Source of the DNA: Phyto melanocephala
Lineage: Eukaryota; Arthropoda; Insecta; Diptera; Rhinophoridae
NCBI GenBank assembly: GCA_941918925.1
Contig: OW799234.1
Coordinates: 130,118,895-130,182,894, forward strand
Reading direction: 5' to 3'
Length of the DNA stretch: 64,000 nucleotides
Shown here: positions 12,101-27,100 of the stretch, one piece after another
Layout of the letters: each line of letters opens with the position of its first letter
Position numbering within the stretch: position 1 is the stretch's first letter
Made by a program: the position numbers and the translations under genes
Notes under the pieces: model-generated
What the model saw: only the letters and a program-made list of their open reading frames with translations
What the model was told of the DNA's origin: nothing
Databases searched by the model: none

Positions 12101-15100
12101 CTGTTCATGTCATCGACTTGGTCTTGGGTAAAATTTTGTGGAAAACCAGTGTCTAAGTCAAACATAAGTGGGTCACCATCCATTTCCTCATCTTCTTTGC
12201 CCGACAGGGAAGGTGCCTGTGTGACGGCACCCGAATGTATACCAGAATCCACTAAATACGAATTTTGCTGCCACATAAGTGTTTGCTCCTTTGAGGATAC
12301 CATTGGCGGCAAATCCGGTGGATTGTATTGATTGTTGTGAGACACTAAAATGAAAAAAAAAAAAAAATATTGTAAAATTTTAATTATTATTAAAAATTAA
12401 TTATATATGTATATTAATTTCTCTTTATTTTCGACTCCATCTTGGATTTAAAATTAATTAATTTTAAATGCATTATGAATTTTAATTGAATATCAAGTGC
12501 AAGAAGCTAAAAATAATAACTTTTTCCTATGGGCACTGCCCACTTTTCTAATTACGAAACTGTATAGTCATGACAGCTCAATATGTGTGTGCAAAGTTTG
12601 AGAAAAATCGATTTAATGCAAGTAGCTAAAATTATAACTTATTTTTTATGGGCGTGGCCCTGCCCACTTTTATAATCACGAAATTGTATAATCATGAGAG
12701 TTCAATACGTGTGCAAAGTTGCAGAAAAATCGGTCAAGTGCAAGTAGCTAAAAATGATAACTAATTTTTTATGGTCGTATACCGCCCACTTTTTACCACC
12801 CATAAACACTCCCTGGAATGTGTACAACTTGCTAAAGTTTGAGTCCGAACGGATTTACAGTTTCGGAGTCTATAGCTAACACACACACACACACAGAGTT
12901 TCACTTTTATATATGTAGATAGAAGATAGATATTCAGCTATTCAAGCCCTTGATACCCATACAGACTCCGTTCTCTAGAAATTGAAAAAATCAATTTTAG
13001 TTTGAAAAGCAATTGTATTTTGATGCTTATATCTCAGTTAGTTTATCTCAGATATAATTTTCGAGGATACGGCTTGCAGTTTATTGTCGCAAGCGTTTTA
13101 AAAATTTTTTTAGAAGCTTGAGAAAAAGCTAAATTAACCCTTTACACCACAGGTGAAGTGTATAAAAATACATGAACAACAAAATTAGAGGGGTAAAAAT
13201 TGAAATCAAAGTTAGAGCAAAAAGAAACAAGTTAACAAAAAAACTTCATAACTGCCACTCGCACTTTATTTTACCTCCTCAGTATTTTTTCCAAACAACC
13301 CCCCTATTGCATTTCTTAAGCACGATCCTGTACAAAATTTTGAATTTTATGACATTGGTAAAAAAAAATTGTACCTATAGCTCCTAAGATGCCAATAGAC
13401 GGGTATATGTGTGGTGGACTCCTATTAGATTTCCAGCGCCAACATTTGTTAGCGCACTTATACCCTCTACCTATCATAAAGGAGGCTCCCATACAAAATT
13501 TACGTTACAGACTTAAAATATATAGAAGAAAAATTAGCATAACTGCCTAGAAGTGGCTCCTAATGAAGTAAAACTTATGGTTGTATTTCAATAGTTTTTT
13601 ATCCACATCTTAATCCGTTAAGGGTGCTCACATGAAAAAATTGTGGTTTTATGAAATTACCTAAGACCCGTCAAGTTAATGGCAAATTCCGCAAAGTTTT
13701 TTTTATAACTTTTTTCTAGCAGACCTACTCAATATCTCAATTTCTTAAAAAGGCTCCCATACAAAATGTACATTACTATACGTTCTCTTAAGAAAAACTA
13801 CTATAAGGTATTTATTTTTTTTTAGCTAGTGTCGTATTTTGTGTGATTTGTCTATACTAGATCTAGATCAAAAAATAAATTTTTAATATTTTGATGGCGG
13901 TGTATGTATAAAGTCCACGATCTAAAATGTTTATGTCTGTCTATATTCCTGAACTTAATTGGCTTAGAAACTAATAAAGTTTGTTAAATTTTAGATTAGG
14001 TTGAAAAAAGGAGTCACTAAAAGCCCAATACACGTATGCCCAATTGGCAAGTTGTGCGCTAAATATAAGGAGTACTAGTGAGATAATATCTCATTTTAAA
14101 CAGGAAAATAACGAAGGAGGAGGATACGACAGAAGGAGAAAATAAGAATTTCATCTTCAGTAACAACAATAAACTATTAATTAGCGCTAGCAAAATTTAT
14201 CTTAAAATAAATACAATACAAAAAAATGTTGGTGCCAGTAATGCAGACCAGGCTTAATTAAAAAGTTGCCAATAAAAGAGTGCAGCCCACTTTTGTTTTA
14301 CAAAAAAAAAAAAAATCAAAACAAACGGCTTAAAATAACAAACTGGAAATTATAAACTATGTAATTATGAACAGTGTAAATTGTATGTCTTAAAGTATTT
14401 GCTATAATGTACAATTGTATAGAAATTTTAAATAAAAATTATATAACTGATGTCTATGATGATGATGCTTTAAAAATGTCCTTAAAGTAATCGAAAATGA
14501 TAAGTTATAAGTTAAATAGATGAAACGATTTACATTAAATGTGATTAAAAATAAAAACTGTCTGAGATGAAATATTCATATCTATCAAGGGGAAAAACAA
14601 CTAGACATAAATACATACATACATATGTATGTATTAACCAGAACACAGAGAACCGTATATAAAAAGAATGCATTAAAGTTATTGAAAATAACAAATAAAA
14701 AATTCAAATATTGTATTTTTACCATGGCATGATTAGAGAACGAGAGAGATACTCCAATCAACTTAACAGTAGATGTACGTTTAGTGATGTAACGAATATT
14801 CGCATGTTTCATGACATTGCCTCTTGCGAATACTTAAAATTAATATTCTTTGGAACGAATATTCGCGTTTGGCGAACTTACGGTGCGCATAATCGAACTA
14901 TTGAAACCACTATTGTCAATACAATTTGCTTAATGGATAGATTAATAAATAAAATTGCCGATGAGAAACCCGAATAGTACCAAGAGCTACCATTATATCC
15001 AATAAAAACATCGGTATGGTATTATTTATGGGCTGGTGGAATCATTGATCCATATTTCTTAAAAAATGAGGCAAATCAGAATGTTACCGTCAATGGTTAT

Positions 15101-18100
15101 CGTTATCGCACCATGTTAACGGACTAAGTATTTCCTGAAATTCAAGCGCATGGTCTTGGTGAGCTCTGGTTTTAAAAACATGGCGCTATAAGCCACACAG
15201 AGCGTGAAAAAATGAACTTGTTGAGAAATAATTTTGGTGAGCACTTAACTTCATGCTTTGATACGGTAAATTGGCCATCTAGATCGTGCGACATTACACT
15301 TTTGAACTGCTTTTTTTTTGGGGATATGTAAAGTCTGAGGTCTTCAGGAACAAGCCAGCTACGATTAACGCTTTAGAAGCCAATATTACTCGTATTATTT
15401 GCAAGATATCAGTCGCTACGCTCAAACGAGTCGTCCAAAATTAAACAATACAAATGGACCACCTCAGATGTAGTCGTAGCCAAAAAAAAAATAATTGTTC
15501 TTTTAACCGATTAGAGTTGGGAAAATCGGTTACTTTATGTCGTTTTTGCCAATAACCTAGTTCAGGTTTTGCACAAACCGCAATGTTATTTAATAGGGGT
15601 TCGTAAATAACAAATAATAAATCAAATCTCTCGATTAATCGCCCGGTATATACCACCAATCTACATTGAATATTTAAAATAACGCAAATAATACAAGTAA
15701 AGATATTAAAATTTGGCAGTAGCTTCAAAAAATATAGCACTTACAAATCGCAGTCTTACATACACACATACATATATTGCAAAAAATATAAGAATGAAAT
15801 GAATGAATAAATGGAAAATAATAAAAGTATGTATGTACATATATCGCTAAAGGGCAAGTATGTAATGTAAAGAAACCGACTGGACATATAATTACAGTTA
15901 GAAAATAAGTCAACATTTACGTATCCGTATTCCATATAATAAATAACCAAACTGAATGAAACTCAAAATGAACATTCAACATATGCACACACATACACAC
16001 ACACAAATACAATACTAGAAGCAGCAAAAAGTTAAAAAAAAATAAGAAGAGAATGAAAAATAATATAAAAAAATATAATTGCATGGTAGAATAGAATCAG
16101 CAGGATTAAAAATTAAACAAAGTGAAATATAAAACGCTAAACAATGAGACATATTTAAACAGAGGAAGGCCAACCGACAGATGGACAAACAAGCAGACCA
16201 TATTTTTACATTTAGTAATTTAAAAAAAAGGGCTGAACCATGGAATTGTAGTGGTATGTATTTTTTTTTTTTTAAATGAAGTACATATAAATAATGGACA
16301 GAAAATGTCAGAAAGGTATATACATATTTACAAGTACACAATGGATCATGGTTGGATGGTAGGTACATATATATATAAATATGGGCATTTCCATGTCATC
16401 GTACGTGACATTTGCACTCCTATAAAGTGGAGTAATTTTTGCAAAAGTAAGAGTAACTGAAACAAGATTAGGTCTTTATGTTCCATTCAAAGGGTACTTT
16501 ATTTAAAAAAAAAATTAATTATATTCAAATCATTGTTGTCTAAAATATCCAGAAAAATAAGAATATATCGTACGTGACATAAAACAGAAGTGATTTTGAG
16601 GTATATATGGAAATATGAAAAAATCTTTTTTTAATTTCTTACACTAAACCAAATATTTTTCATTTAAAAACCATCATACTCAACTGAAAACAATCTTAAA
16701 TGATTTTATAATAAATTCAATTAATAATCGTTCGTGAGATATCGTACGTGACAGATTTTTCTCTAATAGTATTCTTAGGTAATAAAATTTATTTTATGTT
16801 AAGAAAAAAGGTTAAATTCTAAATTAGGTGCTTTTGCGACTGTTCAAATACGAATGACGGAGACAAATAATGTTTTTGTACTACGTACATGACATTAAAA
16901 TGACATCCAAGGAAAATAAAAAAAAAATAAATACTGCTAATTGGACTCTATATTTTCTTTTTTCTTATGGATCTTGTTAATTGTTGTTGTTACCTTAATT
17001 TTAAAGCATATTTACAATTAAAATTTATTTTTACAATTTAGTCGCTAAAAAAATAGTTGATTGCAATTCTTTAAAATAAGTCAAAGAGATAATCAGATTA
17101 AACTCTTATTATTGCTCGTACAATAATTTAATAAGCTCTTAATACCTGCGCATAGTAAAATTTAAGTGTTTTTTTTTTTATCAATAAACTTATATTGAAA
17201 AACATTCCAGAGTTTTTATTTTTACAGTCGTGGTTGACATATTCATGGAAATGTCCATATGTATTTTAGTCATGCATCAGGCACAAGGGTTTTGATTTCA
17301 CGTTATAATAATAACAATACAGCTTGTTAAATGAGTATGTTAAAATTAGAGGTTTCATATGGTTTTAGTCACTTTTAATTCCAAATTTAAAATATATCCT
17401 TTAATATTACATATATCCTTGAACTTATAAATAATTTTGATATAGAGGAAAAAAAAACATATTAAATAAAAATATGTATAACTTGTATTTTTTGACCACT
17501 TGCTAAAATTTCAAAGATTTTAAAGTATAACTTTTTCTAAGGATTTGTTGTTTTGTTTTAGTGAAATAAGAAAAATAATTGGATAATTACTAGAAATTAA
17601 TTATAATTATAATCATGATAATCCCCTACACAAGTTATTTTGCAAAATATCAACAAAATTATTTATAAATTATAGTATACATATCGATGGTCAAAAGTAG
17701 AATGGCCCTAACTTGTGTTTTGTACGAAATTAATACACGTGTCGATTTAATGCAATAGTATCAAAATAACAGTTTTACAAGCAATTTTACAAAAGAAATT
17801 ACATTATGATAACGTTTTTGTCTTCTCCTGTAAAGTAGCAATTATTTGAGTTAGGGCCTTTCTACCTGCGACTAACGATTTATATTTTTGATCTGTAGAT
17901 TGCAGAACTGTTTTTGCTTTTTAATTCACAATGAATTAATAAAATTCGAATGGATTCCTTTGCCATAAAATAACAATTAAATAAAAATATATAAAAAAAA
18001 AACTTCCAAATTCATTTATCTGAAAAAAGAATTTAATTAAATTTTGAAATAATTTATCGAGAACTTTACGGTTAGGAATTGTAATTCATTTTTAAATAAG

Positions 18101-21100
18101 CTGCATAACTCCTGTCCTGCTCTACTTATTACAGTTATTTTAAGATTTTCAATATTTAAAAACAGTCTGCTGAATTCATTAAAATTTTAATTCAATACTT
18201 TGTTTTAATGAAATTTATTTTAGAATATCTAATTCATGATGAATTCATTCACATTTAAGGAAAAATTAATGTATTTCAAAGATCACAATTCATTGCGTGA
18301 ATGATTCGCAGTTTCATAAAAAAAAATAAATATAACACATTTTTTATGTCAAAAAAATACTGTTTCACAGTGTGATCATAGCTTAAAATATGAAATCGAC
18401 ATCATTTAGTTAACATCTGGAAAAAAATTTACTGCAACTAAGATCCGGTTACTAACTATAATGGCCCTCTTAGTTTATTTTTATCGAAATATCTCTACTT
18501 ACATGCATTCCTTAGTTTAATATACAAAAAGCTCAACTTTAAAACCCTAAACGTATAACCAACAATTCTTTAGGTTTATTATGTATTTCTTAACGTTGAA
18601 GTTTCATGTCAAAACAGACACACTCGCAGTTATGATAATTACAGCCGTATTAGATGTCAACAGAATGAATCCATGTCCGCACATAATATAAAAAAACTAC
18701 CACCACACTAGACTACTCACACCCCCTGTGCCATCAAACCAAAATGAGCAAACTCGGGCATTTTTGCAATATCAAAATAATAAGGATAATGTTTATGCTG
18801 TTTTTTTTTTAGCATAACAAACAAGCATCTATATTTTTTTATTTATAAAGGGAGTTACAACTGATTTTAAACATATCCATACAGAAAATCATGCTGTGAA
18901 TTATAGATAATTTGAGAGAAGAGCAAAATCATTGAATATTAATAAGTCATCTAACTGTAAATATAAGAACAAAAAGCAAGTAAGAGTTTAACATTCGGCC
19001 GTGCCGAATCTGATAATACTCTTCACCGCCATTTACATAGATAGGTATAATGAACACTCGTACCTTTTCCTAAATATCAGATTTTATTATACGCCAGTAT
19101 AGAAACTGAAAAAAAACGATTTTCATTTGGTAATTTCAGTAAAAGCACAAAACTTGATCGTGTTACCCCTGTGTTAAGGTCAGTTTGTCTTGGCAACTTA
19201 TCATGAGTTGCCTAACGCCTGCGCAACGTTTGTAAATTTTTTAAATTTACTTTGAAGATCATGGCATCTGATCAACACATTTAACTAAATGTTTATGTCA
19301 TTAAATAAATCGATCGTATTTGAAACGATGATAATCCTCAAGTCATTGTCAAAACATCATTACATCCAAAGAAACTCAATGCTTGGTTTAGTTTTACTGG
19401 TCTGCATAAAAAAAAGTGCCCAAATTTAGATTCTATGCATTTTTGCCCATTTGGAGATAAAAATTAAAAAAGGGCCAGACATAAGATTAAGACTTCTTTT
19501 AAAGTAAATCTGTATTTTATTTTTACTTTCGCAGATATAAGGTAATAAATTTTACCTTACCAGTTAGGTCCTCCTTAAGCATTCATTAAGTTCTAAAATC
19601 ATTTATCATTTCTCTTAATTATTTAAAGCTTTTCCTTTTTTTTATTTCTGATAAAAAATATGTACCGTGCACATTTCTTTAATGTCATAAATTTTATTAA
19701 AAACAACAGCTTAATGTTTAAAATTTATAAAAAAAAAACGTGTAAACATTGCATAATTGATGCTGGCTTTCCACCAACGCCCATCCATCACGTTATTTCT
19801 ATTGTTTTACTTCTCTTTTTTTCCTTTACTATCTTAAAAAATAAAAAAATACAAAATTTGAATATTAAAAATGTTCAATATTTCTTTTGTCACCAGATAT
19901 CTTGTCTTTTAGCGTGCTTATGAGAGTGCATTAATTTTATTTGAAGTGGAAAATATGTATGTATGTTTGTATATTATGTTGGTTGGCATATGCATACATA
20001 CATACATACATAAGTATTTGTATGTAGTTAATGCTAAAACAGCAATTTTTATGTGAGTTTTTAGAAAACAAGCGATAGCTTTAAGTTGGTATTTGCGTGT
20101 GTTTTGTATTTGCAAAAGGCATGCAAAACTTTTACTAAAAGCTCTCGTTTGAATTCTAAAAACAACATATTAGTTTTCTTCTTGCTAAGTATCGTGTTTA
20201 GCAGCAAACACGAATACAAAAACATACAATACATATTAAAGTCGTAGCAAACAAAAATTTAAATATAGGGTGGTTTTTTAGAGGCATTAACTTTTTTCAA
20301 AAATACAACAATATATAACAAATTTAATGGAATAACCAAAATTTTGACTTTGTTAGCTCACTAATTTCATGGCCGTAGACTATCTGAATATCTTGGAGAA
20401 CCAAATCCTGCCGTTTGCTGAAAAAAAAAATGCCACTAAAGTAGGGTATTTATAAGGGATAACGATCCAAAACATTCCTTAAAACTCATAAAATTTTGGT
20501 TTCAACAGAAAACAACACAATGGATAGGCCCTCACAACTTCCGTATTTAATACGATTGAACACCTTTAAGGAGTTCTAAAAAAGATAATTGGGCACTATA
20601 AATCTAAAAATAAAAGTGATTTGTGGGAGCAAATCAAAGAGGAATGGTACTTCATATCCCCGGAAGTTTGCAGTATGCAGCATGGCTGTGAAGAATTGTT
20701 AAAGATGAATGGAGCATCAACTAAGTATCAATTGATGTTCGAAACAATGATATTAATTTTGAATAATTATACAGTTCTTATTATTTTTTCCAGGCTACTT
20801 CTCTTAAACTAAGATTTTCCTTTTTATTTTGTAGGCAGGCAGTTTTATTTCTATAATCTTTTAAACAATACTTTAGAACTTTATGATTATGCATAACTTT
20901 TTTTTATTTATAAAAGAAGAATAAAAAAATTCTAATAAAATTAATCGTGCTTATTATTTTTTCCAACACTGTATATACGTCCTTTATTTAACTATATATA
21001 TGTACGTATACAAAGAAAAATTGCAATCTACACATAGATCACGTGAAACATATGTAGGTAATTTACGATTTCCCTCCATTTTGTTCTTTCACTGGTTAAA

Positions 21101-24100
21101 CTCACTTAAAGTCACAACTAAAAAATCTCAAATTTTTAAAACAGGCAAAAAACTGTTGAGCATGCATCCTATGGTTTATACAAAAATTTTGTATAGAAAT
21201 TCCGTTTTCTAATCTTTAATAAATTGAAAAATCGTTTATGAATGAGATCGTTAATCTATATATTATATTGAATGTACATAATAATATATATTTTTATTTA
21301 ACAACTTATCTTTTCTTCACAGACTATGAGAAAAAAGTTATTAGTGTTCTATATTCTTGCCCAATTCACAACCCGCTGTGGAAGTTGTATGTCGTAATAG
21401 TTTTACACATTTCGTTGATAATTAATATTTAATACAATAATATTTATTTGGTTGTTGGGTTTAAGCTGGTTTATATGCATTTCACTGGTGCTTATGCCAG
21501 ATCATCAGTAAACCTTTACCCAAATTCTTGAAAAAGTTTAAAATTTTTATAAGTTATATTTTTAAATTCTCATTAACAAAATGAGAATTCAAAAATAAAA
21601 CAAAAAACTATAAAAAACTTTTTCAAAAACCCAACCAACAATTTTTTTAAAGAATTTTCAAGAATTTGGGTAAAGGTTTACTGATGATCTGGCATAAGCA
21701 CCAGTGAAATGCATATAAACCAGCTTAAACCCAACAACCAAATAAATATAATTGAAAAATTATGGGAGCATATCCCAAAAAATTTAGTAAATTTAATACA
21801 ATATTTACAAAAGTTTAACCAATGTTTATAGAATGTCGTATAAATGCAACATACTTGAAAAAGTATGCACTATCGCCGTTTTTCTTCAAAATGTAAGAGT
21901 ACATTTTTTTACAGCATTTTATGAATTGGTCATCTGTTTTTAGCAGACGTATTTTTTAAAGAAACAGAATGGGTAAAACTTAATTAGAACGTCGTTACTT
22001 TTTTATTATTATTTTTTTTTTACAATCTTAATAAAAATGCTTGCAAGTTAACACTTTGCTATGAACATTTTTACATAAATATGTTCATTTTTATTAAGAT
22101 TTTTGAAAATGTGACCAACTGACCAATATGTCATGGTGCTTAGATATACAGATATATCAATAATTGTACATATGTATGTATATATAAGAGACCTGCATGA
22201 ACTTTTTAACTAGAAATGTTCAAAAACGTTATCAATTTATATCTATATATCTGTGGATTGGAGCTAAAAAGGCCAATGTCTTCTTTTTTGCTCTTTTGAG
22301 TTAATCATTGCTTTAGATTTTTTTTCTTGCTCTATTTAATTATGGTAAAACAGCTAATGTCATACTTAACCCAGAACAGCTTCATAAATAAAATGCTGGC
22401 CAATGTCACTATGAAAGCACCTATAAAAGCTAAAGTTCAATTCAAGTTTTCTCAAAAGTAAATATTTTGACATTGGCCCTTTTAGCTCCAAGCCACAGAT
22501 ATATAAAAGTGAAACTCTGTCTGTCTGTGTGTGTGTTACTTTACCGATTTTTCTGAAACTTTGCACACATATTGAGCTGTCATGACTATACAGTTTCGTG
22601 ATTAGAAAAATAGGCAGTGCCACGAACATAGAAAAAAAGTTATAATTTTAAGCTTCTTGCACTTGATTCAATTAAAATTTAGAATGCATTTTTATTCATT
22701 AAGGGGCGTAGCAACGCGCGCCGGGCTTGGCTAGTTAAATATAAATAAAAACTTTTTTTGTTTCCTTTATAGATCATTAAATAATCGTTTAAATGAAATA
22801 TATTATTTCAACTCAGTATACAGTTCACTCGTGGTAACGTGCACTTATTACACTGGGCCAATTCAAAGTGGTTGCATATCAGTCATATTTGTACTATTTC
22901 ATATTATTTTATGCACGCATAAAATTTTTGTTAGTAATTTCCATACAAAGAAAATAATAAGACTTTACACATTTGTTTCCTATGTATAAGAAATTGTTTA
23001 TGTTATACTTTTAACCATACTGTCTCTCAGAGAGAATTTCTTCGCTTCTCACCTCTCAGAGAGAATATTTTCTACTTTCTTCTTTCCTGTATACATACAA
23101 TTTTTAACAGCGTCATCTCTTTGTCTTCTTTCTTGTATTAATACATAATTTGTTAACAAAAGGTGTTCAAAGTCACTAGTCATATTAATATGAATTATAT
23201 GACATAGTACAATATGAGAGTCTACTTTGAATTGGCCCACTGTATACTTGTTTGTATCGCAATTGCGAAACAATCGCAATAGCCAATATTATGCGATCAG
23301 AATATGGCCGATTGTTATCACAAATTTGCAAGGATTACTTTTTAATCTATTACATTTTTATCCAACAGAGTAAGTAGTTCCCACTAAAAGTCCATTTGGT
23401 TTCAAAAGTGCTGATTTTTAATAGCAAAAAGGAGTTTAACTTTTACTATATAAACCGATGGCTAAAAATACTCTTACTGGAAAGGATATATAAAATAGAA
23501 AAAATATTATATTAGTTGGTCATGTTTTAATATATATATCTATGTACAATTTTTCCACCACCATAATTAAGCGTGGTGGTAGAAAAATGAGCCTTTATTT
23601 CCATCAAGAAATCCCTGCACTTAACATAATACATATGCATATAAATTTCAAAGTAGAATACTAGTGAATCTATGTTCATACATATAGTATGTATAAAATT
23701 TATTTTAAAAGACGTACGAACATACGTTAAATCATCAACGTCAAAAACAAGTGTGTTTAAAAAAAAACATCAACAATCACAATTTTTATGCTTCTTAATA
23801 TACTCTGTTCTCGCGTATTGTTGAAGGTGGTGGTGGTTTCAATTGATGGGAGTAAAAACGTATTGCCCATATGGAAGCGCGTGTTTAATCATAACAATGA
23901 AAAAAATAAAACATTTTATTATTGCATTTCAAATATTTCTTTTATTATTTGCATGAGTCTTTTTTTAACAGTGGGCATATGTTTATCCGAATGTTGCAGC
24001 AGATCTACAACGTGTACGAGTGCACTTCACTTTAGTTTCAGTCCCTTGCCTTTTTAATTTTTTGTTCAGTTTTTATTCTCCTGCTTTTTAAGTAGTTCAA

Positions 24101-27100
24101 ACATTTTTTACTTTTGTTTGCAAAAAGAAATTAGTTTGAAATATGCAATGATGCGTTGAATGTACCAAAGAAAAAACAAAATATATTGGAAAAGTTGCTT
24201 GCTCGTAGTAGTACTATGTGCACATGCACATACGTCTATAAAAGAAAATGTATTGGGAGTGTGGTAATTTATTGCACGATTAAAAGTCTTTGAAAACTTT
24301 TTACATTTACATATTTTGTACGAAAAATAAAAATTGATAACTCTGCATTTTTTCTTTACAAATATTACACTGTGCTAGTTGAAAAAACAGACAAGCCGGA
24401 CACCTAGCGTTTTAACATAATTCGGGTACGCTGAATCCAGTGGTGCCCACGGTTTTTTAAGATTGGCTCTGGTTTTCGAGATATACCGTTATTTCGAAAA
24501 TGGAGGAGGTTGCACAACATATGTTCGCGTAACTCAAAAACGCTTTAGCTTATTGAAAAAACTTAAAAACCGAAATTCCGCAATAAAATTTCCTTTAAGA
24601 AAAGTAAAACTTCTTTCTAATATTCGCAGTCGTTTTAGAAAAATAATTTTTTTTTTGAAAAAAAAAATTAATTTTTTTATCAAAATTTCGAAATTTTTAT
24701 TTTTTTAAAATTCATAACAAATTGAAAAATTCAGCTAGGCTTCTAATTTTTTGCAGACATATAAAAAACAAAGCTGCAAACAAAACAAGCCATAAATAAC
24801 ACTGCTCGACAAAAAATAATTTTTTTTCTTCCCGTTAATTAAAACTATGTGGTCTATGTGGATTTTGATGCGCTGAACTCAAATCCGTAATCGGTTTTTT
24901 TCCATCAGATCGGTATTTTTTTTATGGGCGTGCCAAATTTTTTCCCCTAAATTAGGTTTCGGGTTTCAAAAGTAAAACACCAGAAGATGTGTTTTCTCTA
25001 TCTCTTATCGTTTTGGAATTATTTAAAAATTAATGGAGATAAAAAAAATTTTTCGTGCCAAATTCGTAATATTTTTCAATTTAAAAATATAATTAAAAAA
25101 ATTATAAAGCAAATATTCAACATTTTGCACTTTTTTCTGAGAACTACTTATCTTAAAAATAAAAAAAGCCGCAAGCTATAAAAATGTAGATTTTATTGTC
25201 AATTTACCGCAGGTACCCAATATTGTAATGCAACCAGCCTTACATATGATACAGCATTTCGTTAGGTGAGCAGGTAATGGAACTGAAGTACAACGGTATT
25301 TTGTATGGTTCTTAGAATTAAAAATTATAACATAGTATTTTTCAATTACCTGTGATTTCAAATTATTGGGTACCTGCGGTAAATTGACAATAAAATCTAC
25401 ACCTGGAAAAGTTAGAAATATTATTCGTCCTGGGTTTTTTTTTACAAAACATGGTCATGAAGGTCTCGACTGGTACTTTGATTAAAACAATTACAGTATA
25501 AATAAGAGTTCCTCAACCCCTTCACTGTCATATGGAAAGTGCTTGCGAAAGTGATTAGTGAATTTTAAAGCCTCTGACAGTCTTGTATCTAAACAGTTAT
25601 ATTGAAATATCTAAGATGAAGGCGTGTAAAAAGTTTAATTACTTTTGTTATGTGTGTGGGAAATATAAAAATATGCCAAGTCGCCGTAAAATCACTACTG
25701 AAACAAGTACCTTGTATGAATCATATTTTTCTTTAAGGGTTATATATGGTAAGAGTTGGACACCATCAATAGTGTGTACAAACTGCATTTATTTATTTAT
25801 TTATTTATTTATTCAATTCACAGTTTTTTTAAGCCATTAAGGCCAATAAACCAGTATAACAAAAATATATATGGCAACATTTCTTACTACTAATTTTAAT
25901 AATAATATATTTTTTAAAAGAAGAGAAAAAAAAAAGAAAAAAAAAAAAAAAAGGACAAAAATTAATTTAATCTAAAAAGAAAAGAAAAAACAAAAACAAT
26001 ATGAATTTTTACCATTTAAAAATGACTTATATGTCTTATACTGAAACAGCATATGCTCGATTTCCGCTGCCACATTCTGATGAAATTACTGTTCCGGGTA
26101 GCCATATACCAACAGAACATATTCCCTCAATAATTCATTCTGTTGAAGCGGATAGCCCAGCTACTTCAATGTATCAACCGTCATGCATCACGGTTCCATG
26201 CATTCACAATGAAATCACGCAAGATCGTCTGGATATAATGGTACGGCGTCTAAAATTATCTCAAAGACAGAGCATTCTCTTGGCAAAAGAGTTAAAACGA
26301 GCTAATATTTTAGCACCAGGTGTACAAACATACGGGGCTATCAATCGCCATAGACGATTTACGACTTTTTTTAAATCTATTGAGAATAATTCTATTGCGT
26401 ATTGTACTGACATCCGCGGATTGGTTTTAACAATGCAAAATGAATATAATCCTGGAGATTGGCGCTTATTCATTGATTCTTCCAAAAGTAGCTTAAAAGC
26501 AGTTTTGCTACATGTCACTAATTTAAAAAGTCCTATTCCGATAGCACTTAGCACAAATACTAAAGAGACATACGCATCAATGAAAAAAATAATACAGTTA
26601 ATTAAATATGAAGACCACAAGTGGAAAATATGCGCAGATTTAAAAGTGGTAGCTCTTTTAAGAGGCATGCAATTGGGCTATACTAAAAATATGTGCTTCA
26701 TGTGCTTATGGAATACGCGTTTCGATGGCGACCAGTACAATACACGGGATTGGGCTTTACGTGAGGAAAGCAGATTGCATAGAAACAATGTTATTGAATT
26801 ACCACTTGTGTCGATGGAAAAGATTTTGCTTCCTCCACTTCACATCAAACTGGGTATTGTAAAAAATTTTATAAAAGCATTGAGCCCAGATGGTGTTGCT
26901 TTTACCGAATTGCACCGAATTTTTCCACGATTAAGCGGCATGAAAGTAAAAGAAGGTATGAACTCTAACTACTTTATTAAATTAGATTTATATTTCATTT
27001 CATAATGTTTCTATTTTACAGGAATTCTTAATGGACCGGACATTCGCCGTCTTCTGAAGGACCATCAATTTGAGGTTGCATTGAATGATATCGAGCTATT

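Noticed and set aside
16015..16368. 117-codon minus-strand frame
   Set aside because: Low-complexity Leu/Phe/Tyr/Ser translation of AT-rich intron sequence with no motif.
26261..26668. 135-codon minus-strand frame
   Set aside because: Shadow of the transposase exon on the other strand.
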